From Elmis aenea (lineage: Eukaryota > Arthropoda > Insecta > Coleoptera > Elmidae), in assembly GCA_947652605.1 (NCBI GenBank), contig OX393582.1, forward strand, positions 15,214,544 through 15,278,543: a stretch of 64,000 nt of DNA, written 5' to 3'. Of this stretch, positions 47,981-59,562 are shown one piece after another; position 1 is the stretch's first letter; the number at the start of each line of letters is the position of its first letter. The notes under the pieces are model-generated. The model was not told where the DNA came from, did not search any database, and saw only the letters and a list, made by a program, of their open reading frames with translations. The position numbers and the translations under genes are program-made.

Positions 47981-49469
47981 CAGGGTTATTCAAATTCGAG
48001 GCCCACCATGGGGATCTCGCTTATTATAATAGCTAGAGTATAGGTTTAAATTTGGCAAAGTTGCTAAATTTTGTGCTCATTAATAATCCAAAGAGAAATT
48101 GGAAATATCTCAAACGGTATACGAGAAAATTAGGAAAAACCGGAAAATGCGATTTTTGAAAATCGTCTATAACTCCTTTGGAATTTGAAATATTTTAAAT
48201 GTGTAAAGACATTGCCCAAGCAACTTTTCAAGCCGAATCGAATGGTGGTCACAAATTTTTGCTAGATCGATTCGTTTTTGTTTTATGACAACCAACTTTG
48301 TTTTTTCTTATGGGAGCAATTTTCGCTATTTACATAATCAAATAGCATTTATTTTTCTGAATCCATTGAGATATCACACATGGTATTTTACTTCTACATT
48401 AATTGTCAAATTTGAAAAAAAAAAAACGGTTTTAACAATAACAACTATAAATCAGGTAGGTCGGTCATTTTAGTTTATGTTGTTTCCATGACTACCAATC
48501 AACAAACTAAAAGTCTGTTACTTGTCACATTAATAAATTCGTAAAAATGAACTTTAATTTTTTATTCATTGAATAGGAACTCTACACTGTCAAGTCAACG
48601 ATATGCAGAAACATATCCAGATAGAAGACAACCCTCGCACACATATTTTTGTTCGTTGGACAGAAACATAGGGAAATATTAGGCTTTTGCCAAAATAAGA
48701 GAAAAAAATGGCAGAAAGGTTTCAGATAACAATAAAAAAAAAACATTTTTATTAGAAACATATCCGGAAAAAACACTATTTTTCTATGTTAAACAGAAAC
48801 TTAAGTAAATTTGTATAAAGCATGTGATAAAGTATAACAAAACTTAAAAGAACGGTATAAAAAATTCGGAGCATATCGCGTTTTTCTTCATTATTAAAGT
48901 TAATATTTACGAATTTATTAATGTGACAAGTAATAGACTTTCAAAACTTTGTTGATTGGTTGTCATGGAAACAACATAAACTACAATGACCGGCCTACCT
49001 GATTTATAGTTGTTATTGTTAAAAACGTTTTTTTTCAAATTTGACAATTAATGTAGAAGTAAAATACCATGTGTGATATCTCAATGGATTCAGAAAAATA
49101 AATGCTATTTGATTATGTAAATAGCAAAAATTGTGCCCATAAGAAAAAACAAAGTTGGTTGTCATAAAACAAAAACGAATCGATCTAGCAAAAATTTGTG
49201 ACCACCATTCGATTCGGCTTGAAAAGTTGCTTGGGCAATGTCTTTACACATTTAAAATATTTCAAATTCCAAAGAAGTTATAGACGATTTTCAAAAATCG
49301 CATTTTCCAGTTTTTCCTAATTTTCTCGTATACCGTTTGAGATATTTCCAATTTCTCTTTGGACTATCAATGAGCATCAAATTTAGCAACTTTGCCAAAT
49401 TTAAACCTATACTCTAGCTATTATAATAAGCGAGATCCCCATGGTGGGCCTCGAATTTGAATAACCCTG
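47981..49469. mobile_element. Foldback MITE, 1489 bp, TA-flanked
   Basis: The left end CAGGGTTATTCAAATTCGAG and the right end, its complement, have matching arms of over 400 bases ('ggcccaccatggggatctcg', 'ccgaatcgaatggtgg', 'accaactttgttttttctta'). At the centre a second palindrome (about 48430-49010, with 'aataaattcgtaaa' and 'atcaggtaggtcggtcatt' mirrored) makes the whole unit nearly a perfect hairpin. Its right flank, TATA, is shared with the next element at 49474. Confidence 0.8.
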
Positions 49470-49838
49470 TATACAGGGTGTTGCATGACGTAACGGCCAA
49501 ACTTAAGGAGTATGTTCCTTGAGTCAATTTAAGCAAAAAATGTTATATAAACCATAGTTCAAAACTTGATGGTTATCGAGTTATAGACCTTTAGAGTTTA
49601 TAAAAAAAGTATGAAATACTGCATTTATCTTCTAAAATATTGATTAAACAACAAAATGTTTTTTATAAAAGATGCATCGCTATCTTTTTTGCGCTTTATG
49701 GTATACTCGATTTTGTTTTGTTTTTTACTGTTTATTTGCTATGGCAACCTAGCTAGTTATTTTAAATAGAACACCCTGTATATTGTTACATTTTTGAATT
49801 CCTCTTTAAATGTACTACATAAAATGTACAAGGTCATA

Positions 49839-52557
49839 CAGGGTGGTGCTTTTTTCGATGCTCACCATTGCTATCTTGGAAACGGTAAGAGATACAAGGT
49901 CGGTTAGATCAGAGAAAAGTTGCACATTTTTATGGCGATTAAGAATCTGAAAAGAAATCCTGGAAATTTTGATTCGTTTTTGATTTATTACAAAAAAACT
50001 AAAAAATGTGATTTTAGAAAAATATTATTATCTTCCCTACCACTGACACTATTTAATTTAAACTTGGTAACTGTATGTTTTTGACCGTCCTGATTTTGAT
50101 GACGTCAACAGAAATTTTCTAAGCCTTCTAGATTTCAAGTTGCGATAGTCAACTTTATTATTTGTTATGGCCGCCATATTGGATTTTTACACCATCAGGC
50201 AGACAAAAAAATTAGCTTTTTAGATTGGTAACCAAGATACCTTTTTTCTTTAAAAAAACTTGTTTATTTATATGTGTAAATTGTATGTAAATAAATAAAA
50301 AAACTAATGAACGACGTCCAGCGAACGGCGACCGTCGAACGACGACCGGCCGTCGAGGCCGACGAACGGCGACCGACGAACGACGGAAGACGAACGACGA
50401 CCAACAAACGACGACCGACGACCGTTGAACGACAAACGTCGAACGACGACCGTTGAATGACGAACGTCGAACGATGACCGACGACCGTTGAACGATGACC
50501 GAAGAACGTCGAACAACGAACGACGACCAACGACCGTCGAAAGAGGAACGACGACCGACGACCATCGAATGACGAACGACGACCGACGGCCGACGAACGA
50601 CGAACGACAAACGACGACCGACGACAGTCGAACGACGAACGACGAACAACGAACGACGACCGGCAACCGACAAACGTCGAACGACGATCGACGGCCGACG
50701 AACGACGACCGAAGAACGACGACCGAAGAACGACGAACAACGACCGACGAACGACGACCATTGAACGACGAATGTCGAACGACGACTGTCGAACGACGAA
50801 CGACGAACAACGACCGACGAACGATGACGACGACCGACGACCGAAGAACGACGAACGACGATTGAAGAACGACGACCTAAGAACGACGAACGACGGCCGA
50901 CGAACGACGACTGACGAACGATGACCGACGAACGAACGACGACCGTCGAACGACGGCCGACGAACGATGACCGACGAACGACGACAGAAGAACGACGAAC
51001 GACGAACGACGAACAACGACCGACGAACGATGACGACGACCGACGACCGAAGAACGACGAACGACGATTGAAGAACGACGACCGAAGAACGACGAACGAC
51101 GACCGACGGCCGACGAACGACGACTGACGAACGATGACCGACGAACGACGGCCGACGAACGATGACCGACGAACGACGACAGAAGAACGACGAACGACGA
51201 CCAAAGAACGACGAACGACGAACGACGACCGACGAACGATGACCGACGAACGACGACCGAAGAACGACGAACGACGACCAAAGAACGACGAACAACTACC
51301 GACGACCGTCGAAAGAGGACCGACGAACGAAGTACGACGACTGATGAACGACGACCGGCGAACGACGACCGAAGAACGACGAACAACGACCGACGACCGA
51401 AGAACGACGAACGACGATTGAAGAACGACGACCGAAGAACGACGAACGACGACCGACGGCCGACGAACGACGACTGACGAACGATGACCGACGAACGACG
51501 AACGAACGACGACCGTCGAACGACGGCCGACGAACGACGACCGACGAACGACGGCCGACGAACGACGACCGACGAACGACGACCGAAGAACGACGAACGA
51601 CGACCAAAGAACGACGAACAACTACCGACGACCGTCGAAAGAGGACCGACGAACGAAGAACGACGACTGATGAACGATGACCGACGAACGGCGACCGACG
51701 ACCGAAGAACGACGAACAACGACCGACGAACGATGACGACGACCGAAGAACGACGATTGAAGAACGACGACCGAAGAACGACGAACGACGACCGACGAAC
51801 GACGACTGACGAAAGATGACCGACGAACGAACGACGACCGTCGAACGACGGCCGACGAACGACGAGCGATGACCGACGAACGACGACCGTAGAACGACGA
51901 ACGACGACCAAAGAACGACGAACGACGACCGACGGCCGACGAACGACGACTGACGAACGATGACCGACGAACGACGACCGACGAACGACGACCGTCTGGT
52001 GTTTTAAATTTATTGTCATTTCGTTTTTTTATTAGACCTATAAAATGCTGTGTCACTTTTATTTATATTATAATTTCAATTGTTTTTCAGAACATTCGCG
52101 ATTTTATAGATTATTTATACAAATTTTCAAATTTTAACAAGTTTTTTGAAAGAAAAAGAGTATGTTGGTTACAAATCTGGAAAGCTAATTTTTTTGTTTG
52201 TCTGATGGTGTAAAAATCCAACATGGCGGCCATTAGAAATAAAAAAGTTGACTATCGCAACTTGAAATCTAGCTTAGAAAATTTCTGTTGACGTCATCAA
52301 AACCAGGACGGTCAAAAACATACAGTTACCAAGTTTAAATGAAATAGCGTCAATGGTAGGGAAGATAATAATATTTTTCTAAAATCACATTTTTATTTTT
52401 TTTTGTAATAAATCAAAAACGAATCAAAATATCCACTATTTCATTTCAGATTATCAATCGCCATCAAAATGTGCAACTTTTCTCTAATTTAACCGACCTT
52501 GTATCTCTTACCGTTTCCAAGATAGCAATGGTGAGCATCGAAAAAAGCACCACCCTG
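49839..52557. mobile_element. Foldback MITE with a tandem array as its loop
   Basis: The left end CAGGGTGGTGCTTTTTTCGA and the right end, its complement, are flanked by TA. Arms of about 400 bases (49839-50270 and 52150-52557) mirror each other, for example 'ttccaagatagcaatggtga' and 'cgtcctgattttgatgacg'. The core is a 7-bp tandem array (50304-51996). Confidence 0.85.
50304..51996. repeat. Minisatellite array of a 7-bp unit (AMCGACG)
   Basis: About 240 units of AACGACG or ACCGACG follow each other with point variants (for example ACCGAAG, AACGATG). Because 7 is not a multiple of 3, each reading frame runs through the same codon set every 21 bases. None is a stop, so all six frames stay open for hundreds of codons (VVVRRSSF-type on minus, NDDRRTT-type on plus). 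These frames are a by-product of the repeat, not genes. Longer blocks recur at a spacing of ~330 bases (such as 'caactaccgacgaccgtcga' at about 51293 and 51620). The array is far more CG-rich than its surroundings. Confidence 0.95.
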
Positions 52558-53248
52558 TATAGGCCTAAAATTGACCGTTTTCGAGTATTCACTTGTTTTT
52601 GAAAATTTTGAGCAATGTAGTACTTTCAAAAATTTTCAATATTTAAGAAATGTGTGATGACAACCGAAATTCGTTTGGAAGTTATGCTTTCTATAAATTC
52701 GTACACGATTTGTATTATTTAAACTTTTGAAATTTAATACAGGGCGTTTATTACTTTTGATCGAATTCGTTGAATTCTTAAATACTTGATATTTTTGAAA
52801 GTGCTACATTGCTCAAAATTTTCAAAAACAAGTGAATACTCGAAAACGGTCAATTTTAGGCTTATATGACTTTTCACATTTTATAAAGTACATTTAAATA
52901 GGAATCCAAAAATGTAATAATATACAGGAATGTTCTATTTAAAATAACTAGCTTGATTGCCATAGCAAATAAACAGTAAAAAACAAAACAAAATCGAGTA
53001 TACCATAAAGCACAAAAAAGATAGCGATGCATCATTATGAAAAACATTTTGTTGTTAAATCAATATTTTAGAAGATAAAAGCAGTATTTCATACTTTTTT
53101 GTTAAAGTTTACCTTTTTTTATAAACTTTAAAGGTCTATAACTCGATAACCATTGAATTTTGGACTATGGTTTATATAACATTTTTTGCTTTAATTGACT
53201 CAAGGAACGTGCTCCTTAAGTTTGGCCGTTACGTAATGCAACACCCTG

Positions 53249-55523
53249 CATAAGTAACAAATGCAATTTTGTAATATTAATATTTTATTTCTTTTGTTTA
53301 TCTAATAAACATTATTTCAGTTGAACCACAGTTGAACTAGTATTTTATTCTTTTGTAAAAAAAAGTTACTCCCAAGATATTTAACTAATGTACCATGTGA
53401 TGTAGAATTTTTAGAACTTTCCAATAATGTATTTGAAAATATGATGTGGTATTTTAAAGTAAAAAAATTAAATGAAAAATGTAATTTAAAAACCAAGTAC
53501 ATTATACGAAAAACAACTAAATCGCGTAACCTAGCAACATATTCATACATTTTTTTAACTTGTTTCAGTCAAGCAGTATCAGCTGTCACACTAATCCTAA
53601 TGAATGCCGATTATTATAACATAAAGTAACCGCATATTATAAAATAATAAAATTTACTATTTTGCTGATATACACAGTTTTTTAAGACTTTCCTTTTCTT
53701 TAGGCCATCCTTTAAATAAAATTAGTCCATTCAAAGAAGCCCACTGTATTTTTCGGGTTAAAATAGGGGTCCTTCGCCGTCAAACAGTGCTACAAAACAA
53801 AAATCAAAAACCACATAGATCCAAAAATTTTATTTAAAGTTGAAATAATAATACATATCTCTCAAGAGCTGAAGCAGCTCGGTAATGTAAACTTACACAT
53901 ATATTATATGTACGTAACTTGCAGTACAAGTATATGTATAATATACGACAATACATGTGCATGTGTATTAAAATACCACTAATATTATATATTATTCTTA
54001 ATCGCTTAAACATTTCATTATTTACAGTTGCACAATATAGTAATAAACTCTCTATACTTAACACAATAAACTTTACATACACTCTTGAGTCCTTATAGAA
54101 CTATAATAAACTAAGATTCATCAAAAATAAAATTTTCAGAAAACCGCAATCACTAGAAAATTGGTTAAATGGGGTTAGCAGTATATTAAACTTATTATTT
54201 TGCCAAAAAATTCATGGCTTACTACACAGTGTGTCTGAATATCGAACTTTACCTTGAGCAAAATCAAAACCAATAAACTTCCACGGTTAGGCTAATATTA
54301 TTTCATAGAGGCACTGAGCAATGTTTTTGTTTGTTCATTTTTTGTATTTTAAGTTAAAACTAGCAGATGTTATGAAAAATACAATTCAGATTAAACAGCT
54401 CCCTGTGTCGAAAATAATATTTGGCAATTTTATTTTGTTAATTCGTAATAAGATACGGAATTGCATTTAATGAAACATGAATATTTAAAAAAAAACTGTC
54501 TATAAACTCACAATAATCGTGCAAAAATTCAGTGCATTGATAAAATCTTGGACCCGTTTGTTAAACTCGATTCAATTTTATATTATTTGCTTAATGTTAT
54601 ATTTAAAAAAAAAACTATTCCGATTACACAACTGCAGATAAAAACGTAATCGTTAGGGATAATAAAACAAACCAACATACTTATTGCTAATAATTAAAAA
54701 TGACGCAGTTAAAAAAAAAAATTAAAAAGAAACTGCCAAATAATTAAAAGTTTAGTGCATGTTTATGTGAGATTGTTAACATAATATTTTACATTTGCTA
54801 AATAATAAAACCAATAAAGTCTAATCAAACGTCTAAATTATCAACAATCGAACGTCAATACAGTATTATATTTCATAAACCACTGTTTGCAAAAAAAAAC
54901 ACATTTTCAAAAGCAGCCATTTAAAATATGACTAAAAAAAATCCACAGTTAGGCATAACTAAAACAAAAAATAAAGTGGAAAGCCTGTTAAAATAATAAT
55001 CGTCAATATATAGACATAAAACATTAGTCAATTAATCAAAACTACATAATTTATTTAATTCATTAACTAAATTGAGATCTGACCGACTTTGAAATAAAAA
55101 CTGAAAGTCTTCTATAATGTCTTCATGGTACTGTATACAGGGTGCATATTTCAACATGAAGAACAGTTGAATCTTAGAAAATGTTTGAGATAAAAAGATG
55201 CTTAAATTAACACAGAAGTGTGTTTATAGGCTTAATAAAAATGTCAGTTAAAAATTTGCATTTTTGTACCTAATTTTTGAAATATTCTGTAAAACTAAAA
55301 TAGCGCATTTTAAATTATTTTTATTTATTATTAAATAAAAAAATAATGAAATTTGATATCGCTAACTTAGGCAAAGGCCTTTATCGCAAAACACTACTGT
55401 TTAGATATGAACAACCTGCTGTTTTCGAGATATTAATTGCTTATGGGTGCCGTATTGGATTTCCATACTGCACTTGGCAAAATTATTGGTGAATGCTCTA
55501 ATGAGCAGATCATGAAAAATATA
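53249..55523. other. Gene-poor AT-rich stretch
   Basis: No gene is recognised. A single end CAGTGTGTCTGAATATCGAA occurs near 54227 and CAGGGTGCATATTTCAACAT near 55138; the latter matches an end near 21235-21255. Short open frames here have no motifs. Confidence 0.4.
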
Positions 55524-55897
55524 CAGGGTGTTTGAAATTCGAGTTTAAACGTGGGGATCTCGCTTATAATAATAACTAGAGTTGCAATTTGGCAAAGTTG
55601 CTAAATTAGGTGCTCATTAATAATCCGAAGAGAAGTTGGAAGTATTTCAAAAGGTATCCGAGAAAATTGGGAAAAACTGGAAAATACGATTTTTGAAAAT
55701 CGTCTACAATTCCTTTGGAGTATAATATATTTCAAATGTGTAAAATCATCGCTCAAGCAACTTTTTTAGCCGAATCGGAAGGTAGTCACTAATTTTTCCA
55801 AGACTGATTCGTTTTTGTTTTATGACAACTAACTTCATTTTTTCTTCGGATTATAAATGAGCAATGAATTTAGCAAATTTAAACCTACACTTTAGAT

Positions 55898-56103
55898 CAG
55901 TGTTTCTCAAAGTGTGGTCCACGTATTCGTGGGCGTCCCTGAATTCTTCTTGAAAAGGTACCCAGAGCCTTTTCATAATGTTCAAAAATCATCATAACAA
56001 AAATTAAACACTAAAATGTTGTATACAAAACAATACATTGGGGTCCTCTGTAAGCTTTTAATCGTGGAACGAGTCCTTGAAATACAAAATTTGAGAAACA
56101 CTG
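55898..56103. mobile_element. 206-bp hAT-like MITE (CAGTGTTTCTCAAA ends)
   Basis: The ends are CAGTGTTTCTCAAAGTGTGG and the complement of CAGTGTTTCTCAAATTTTG. The flanks CTTTAGAT (55890-55897) and CTCTAGAT (56104-56111) form an 8-bp duplication with one change. CAGTGTTTCTCAA is a classic hAT terminus. Confidence 0.85.
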
Positions 56104-56122
56104 CTCTAGATATTATAATAAG

Positions 56123-56510
56123 CAGGGCTAGAAACCGAAAAAAATTTTGGTTAACGGTTAACCGAATTCAAGAACTTTATTTTTATAACGGTTTTTGTTG
56201 AAAAACCGTTTTTTTCCGTAAAAAACCGGTTAAATTAACCGGTTTTTAACATTATTCAGATTTGGAATGCAAAGTATAAAAAGATATTATCTATTTATAA
56301 TTTTATAATATATGTACAATCAAGCATTCAGTAATTACTTTTGGTAAACTAATCACATTTAATACAGATTTTGTATTTTTTCAAAATAATTTTTATTAAT
56401 AAGAGATGTTTAAAAAACCGGTTTTTTATTATTTTGGTTAAAGATTAAAAATCACAATTTTGGACAAAAAATAAAGGTTAACCGGTTTAAAAAACCGGTT
56501 TCATGCCCTG
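56123..56510. mobile_element. 388-bp hAT-like MITE with perfect 8-bp TSD
   Basis: The ends are CAGGGCTAGAAACCG and the complement of CAGGGCATGAAACCG. Identical ATAATAAG repeats lie at 56115-56122 and 56511-56518. Subterminal 'aaccggtt' motifs are frequent at both ends. Confidence 0.85.
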
Positions 56511-57070
56511 ATAATAAGATTCCCTTGTTTAAACTCTAATTTCAAGCACCCTGTATAGATACAATAGATGGTGGCATCCATCTAATTAGGAACGCATTTT
56601 TTGGGGTTTTAACATATTGAAAAACAAACGAGTTACACAAATATTTTTGACAATATCCAGGTTGGGGCTATATCTAAGAACTAATTTAAACATTTGACTT
56701 TCATTTTTAATGTTAGATGTTCGTCTATTTCAGTGGTTTGATACAGGAATGTACTTTTACACACTTTTATCTGATGATAATAGTGTGTAAAAGTACACTG
56801 ATGTGGACTACTTGGAATGTTTGCAATAATGCAAATTACAATAATGGAGAGGGTAGAATTGAGGAAAGAATCGGACCGTATGGAGAAGTGCGACACAGCG
56901 AATTTAATATTAAATTACGCACAACCCAAAGCTGGGTCACAACCCAGAAGTAAGAAAACTCGAGTCTATAAATCATATTATTTTTTCTGTATTTCCATTT
57001 ATTACCAATAATGCAATCTAAATTAGAATCTATATATTTTTTAATTTTTTCAAATCCATTATGCATTATA

Positions 57071-57864
57071 CAGGGTGTGCCAATTATACACCGCCAAAAA
57101 GTAGGTGCATATTCCTGAGTGAAAATGATGACCATTTGTCAAATATTTTGTTATCCGAAAATGCTTCCTTTCAAAGTTAGAGACCTCCAAAGTTGAAAGA
57201 AAAAAATATAAAAAAATCTATTACGTCCTAGCCGTTTAAGCTAGAGCTATCAAATTTGGCCGAAATGTTTAGGTGTTTCCCATTGACTTTGTGGGATAAT
57301 TAGAAAGAAAACACGTAATTGGAAGTATGATTTATAGTCAGTTCATCCATTTACCATCTTCAGAATTTTAAGTCAAGCATGACATTAGCCAACTAAGTTT
57401 AGTAAAAAAAATAATTGAGGTGCATAAACAGAGTTTGTCGATGCATCTTTAGCGCTAATTTTCTCGAAAACGGCTACGTTTACAGCAAAAAACAAAAAGG
57501 GACGAATTTTTTCCTCTTAAGTCGCACTTTCTTATAGACAAATGACATTTTCTATTCCAGAGAAAAAAATTCTGAAGATGGTAAGCGGATGACCTGACTA
57601 TAAATCATACTTCCAATTACGTGTTTTCTTTCTAATCATCCCACAAAGTCAATGGGAAACACCTAAACATTTCGGCCAAGTTTGATAGCTCTAGCTTAAA
57701 CGGCTAGGACGTAATCGATTTTTTGATTTTTTTTTCTTGCATCTTTGGAGGTCTCTAACTTTGAAAGGAAGCATTTTCGGATAACAAAATATTTGACAAA
57801 TGGTCATCATTTTCACTCAGGAATATGCACCTACTTTTTGGCGGTGTATAATTGGGACACCCTG
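57071..57864. mobile_element. Foldback MITE, 794 bp, TA-flanked
   Basis: The left end CAGGGTGTGCCAATTATACA and the right end, the complement of CAGGGTGTCCCAATTATACA, are flanked by TA. The arms mirror each other almost fully ('ccgccaaaaagtaggtgcat', 'gctagagctatcaaatttgg', 'ggaagtatgatttatagtca'), so the whole is close to one long hairpin. Confidence 0.85.
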
Positions 57865-59562
57865 TATACAGCATAAAGTTTACCAACTCATAGCACAATA
57901 ATCAAATTTTTTAAAAATGTACTATCTCACCTCAAAAACTAAGCAGGCTAGGTAAATATTACCGTTAATTTTATCAATACTCAATTTCAAAATTCTACCG
58001 TAATAAAAAAGTTATAAATGTAACTTCAACTAAAGTTTTGAGGATATTTCAGGAATAGGCCCAATACGTACATTTTCAGCTTAAATTCTTACTACGTACA
58101 TAAAACCACACTTCTTTGTTAATTTTACTATGCTGCTATTTATAAAGGTTTTCGACATCTTCATTTTTTTCATTAAGAATCCTACACCCTGCATACATTT
58201 TATCAAATAACTATATTTATTAGGTTTGCGTTCCGTCCCAAAAAACATTATACCGAGTGGTCCAAATTCGATGGCATTAAGTACGTAACTCGCTTATTAC
58301 TAAATATGGAAAATGGTTCAATTACCAACAAAGTAAGGAAATATTTGGGAAAAATTCAGTACCAGTTGCAAAAACTTTTCATCACTTTTTGTTTTTCTCG
58401 ATTTCTTATTTTGACTATGTAATGGCTGATACAGTTATTATAAAAAATAAAAAAGTTACAACTATTTTTTTTTGCATAAAATAATCACTATGTATGTCTG
58501 TATTATTTTTTTGTTTCATAATGTATTCTATTTTGGGTTTTACATAATAACCTTTGAAAAATAATTGTAATTTTTAAAACTAACCACAATACATAAACCA
58601 AAATAAACGTTCGCTATCAAGTGTCACATATGTGTGACGGGTCGTTTCCTGTGAGAGACCGATGACACAAATGTGTGACAGGGATATTTTCTAATTCATC
58701 TGCAATGTACTTATCTATATATTTGAAGTTGTGTGTATAAGGTGGCCTTTATGAATGTGTGGCACATATTAGTGACACCTGGTCCGACTGTATGAGCGTT
58801 AAAAGTACAATTATGTGAACAACTTTATTATGTCAATGTGGCTATCTACTTGAAGGCCTACCTTTCTTGGTTTTTTTGGTAAGAAGTTGTTAAAGCTGGT
58901 AAAGTTAATTTTATGTTTACAAGACATCTTTATAACATAAAAACATTATTTTTCATTATATTTACCCAAAAATAAATAACACTAATAAAGTCCTTACCGA
59001 AAAAGATTTGCTTGATACGTGGATATGTTGTAGACTAGCGTCACATATATGTGACCCTTAAAAATTTTTAGTTTTATTAGTAAACAAATATGTTTTAAAT
59101 ATATTATATCTCGTTAATATATGTTTATCTAATAAATTAAACAAAAAAATATTTGGTTTATCATAAGGGTTTTTTACATGATAGATAACGTGTTTAAAAT
59201 GTTCCCACTATAATTGCACATTTTTGGTGATCCGACCATTTCCCTATATTTAATAATAAATGAATATTAATGTAATTTCACCAAACTTAAAGCAATAAGT
59301 TTCATTCAGTTAATTAGAGTAAAACATTTTTTAAATTGTCGCGAACCTAATTTTTCTTCATCTGGCACCCCAATTTGTGTTTTGCCTGTATTACTTGCAC
59401 ACTTTTGGCACTAATAAAATCTTACGCACCTGTCTGTATCCCATTTAAGCAAACTTCTAATTATTACGCGTATCGGTCATGTAAACTTTGACATACTGTA
59501 CACAAATGTTTATAACATTCTGCCTCTTACTGTTATCAATAGAAAACGTAAATGGCACACTG
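57865..59562. other. Probable 3' flank of lin-54, gene-poor
   Basis: Downstream of the lin-54 stop on the minus strand, so it may hold the 3' UTR. Other content: a lone end near 58252 (GAGTGGTCCAAATTCGAT) from the 25059 family, and several TGTGTGAC/GTCACA motifs (58620-58685, 58755-58785, 59040-59055) that look like scattered short inverted repeats. No open frame is convincing. Confidence 0.4.

Larger units (their letters stand above)
49474..53248. mobile_element. Foldback MITE split by a second foldback element
   Basis: The left end CAGGGTGTTGCATGACGTAA and the right end, the complement of CAGGGTGTTGCATTACGTAA, have arms sharing 'ggccaaacttaaggag' and 'tgccatagcaa'-type stretches. The left flank is TA; the right flank is CA. 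The element 49839-52557 is inserted in its left arm; the remaining loop (52558-52870) contains a mirrored 'attgaccgttttcgagtatt'. Confidence 0.75.
55524..56553. mobile_element. Foldback MITE interrupted by two hAT-like elements
   Basis: The left end CAGGGTGTTTGAAATTCGAG and the right end, the complement of CAGGGTGCTTGAAATTAGAG, are flanked by TA. It is a distant relative of 47981-49469. Its right arm is interrupted by a 206-bp element (55898-56103) and a 388-bp element (56123-56510), only 19 bases apart. Confidence 0.75.

Noticed and set aside
50212..52056. Several long open frames on both strands (up to 469 codons, RRSS-rich or DDRRT-rich)
   Set aside because: They are a by-product of a stop-free 7-bp tandem repeat, are open in all frames, and sit inside a transposon.
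54600..55100. Possible exon or UTR of another gene
   Set aside because: No open frame, splice signal or protein motif could be supported.
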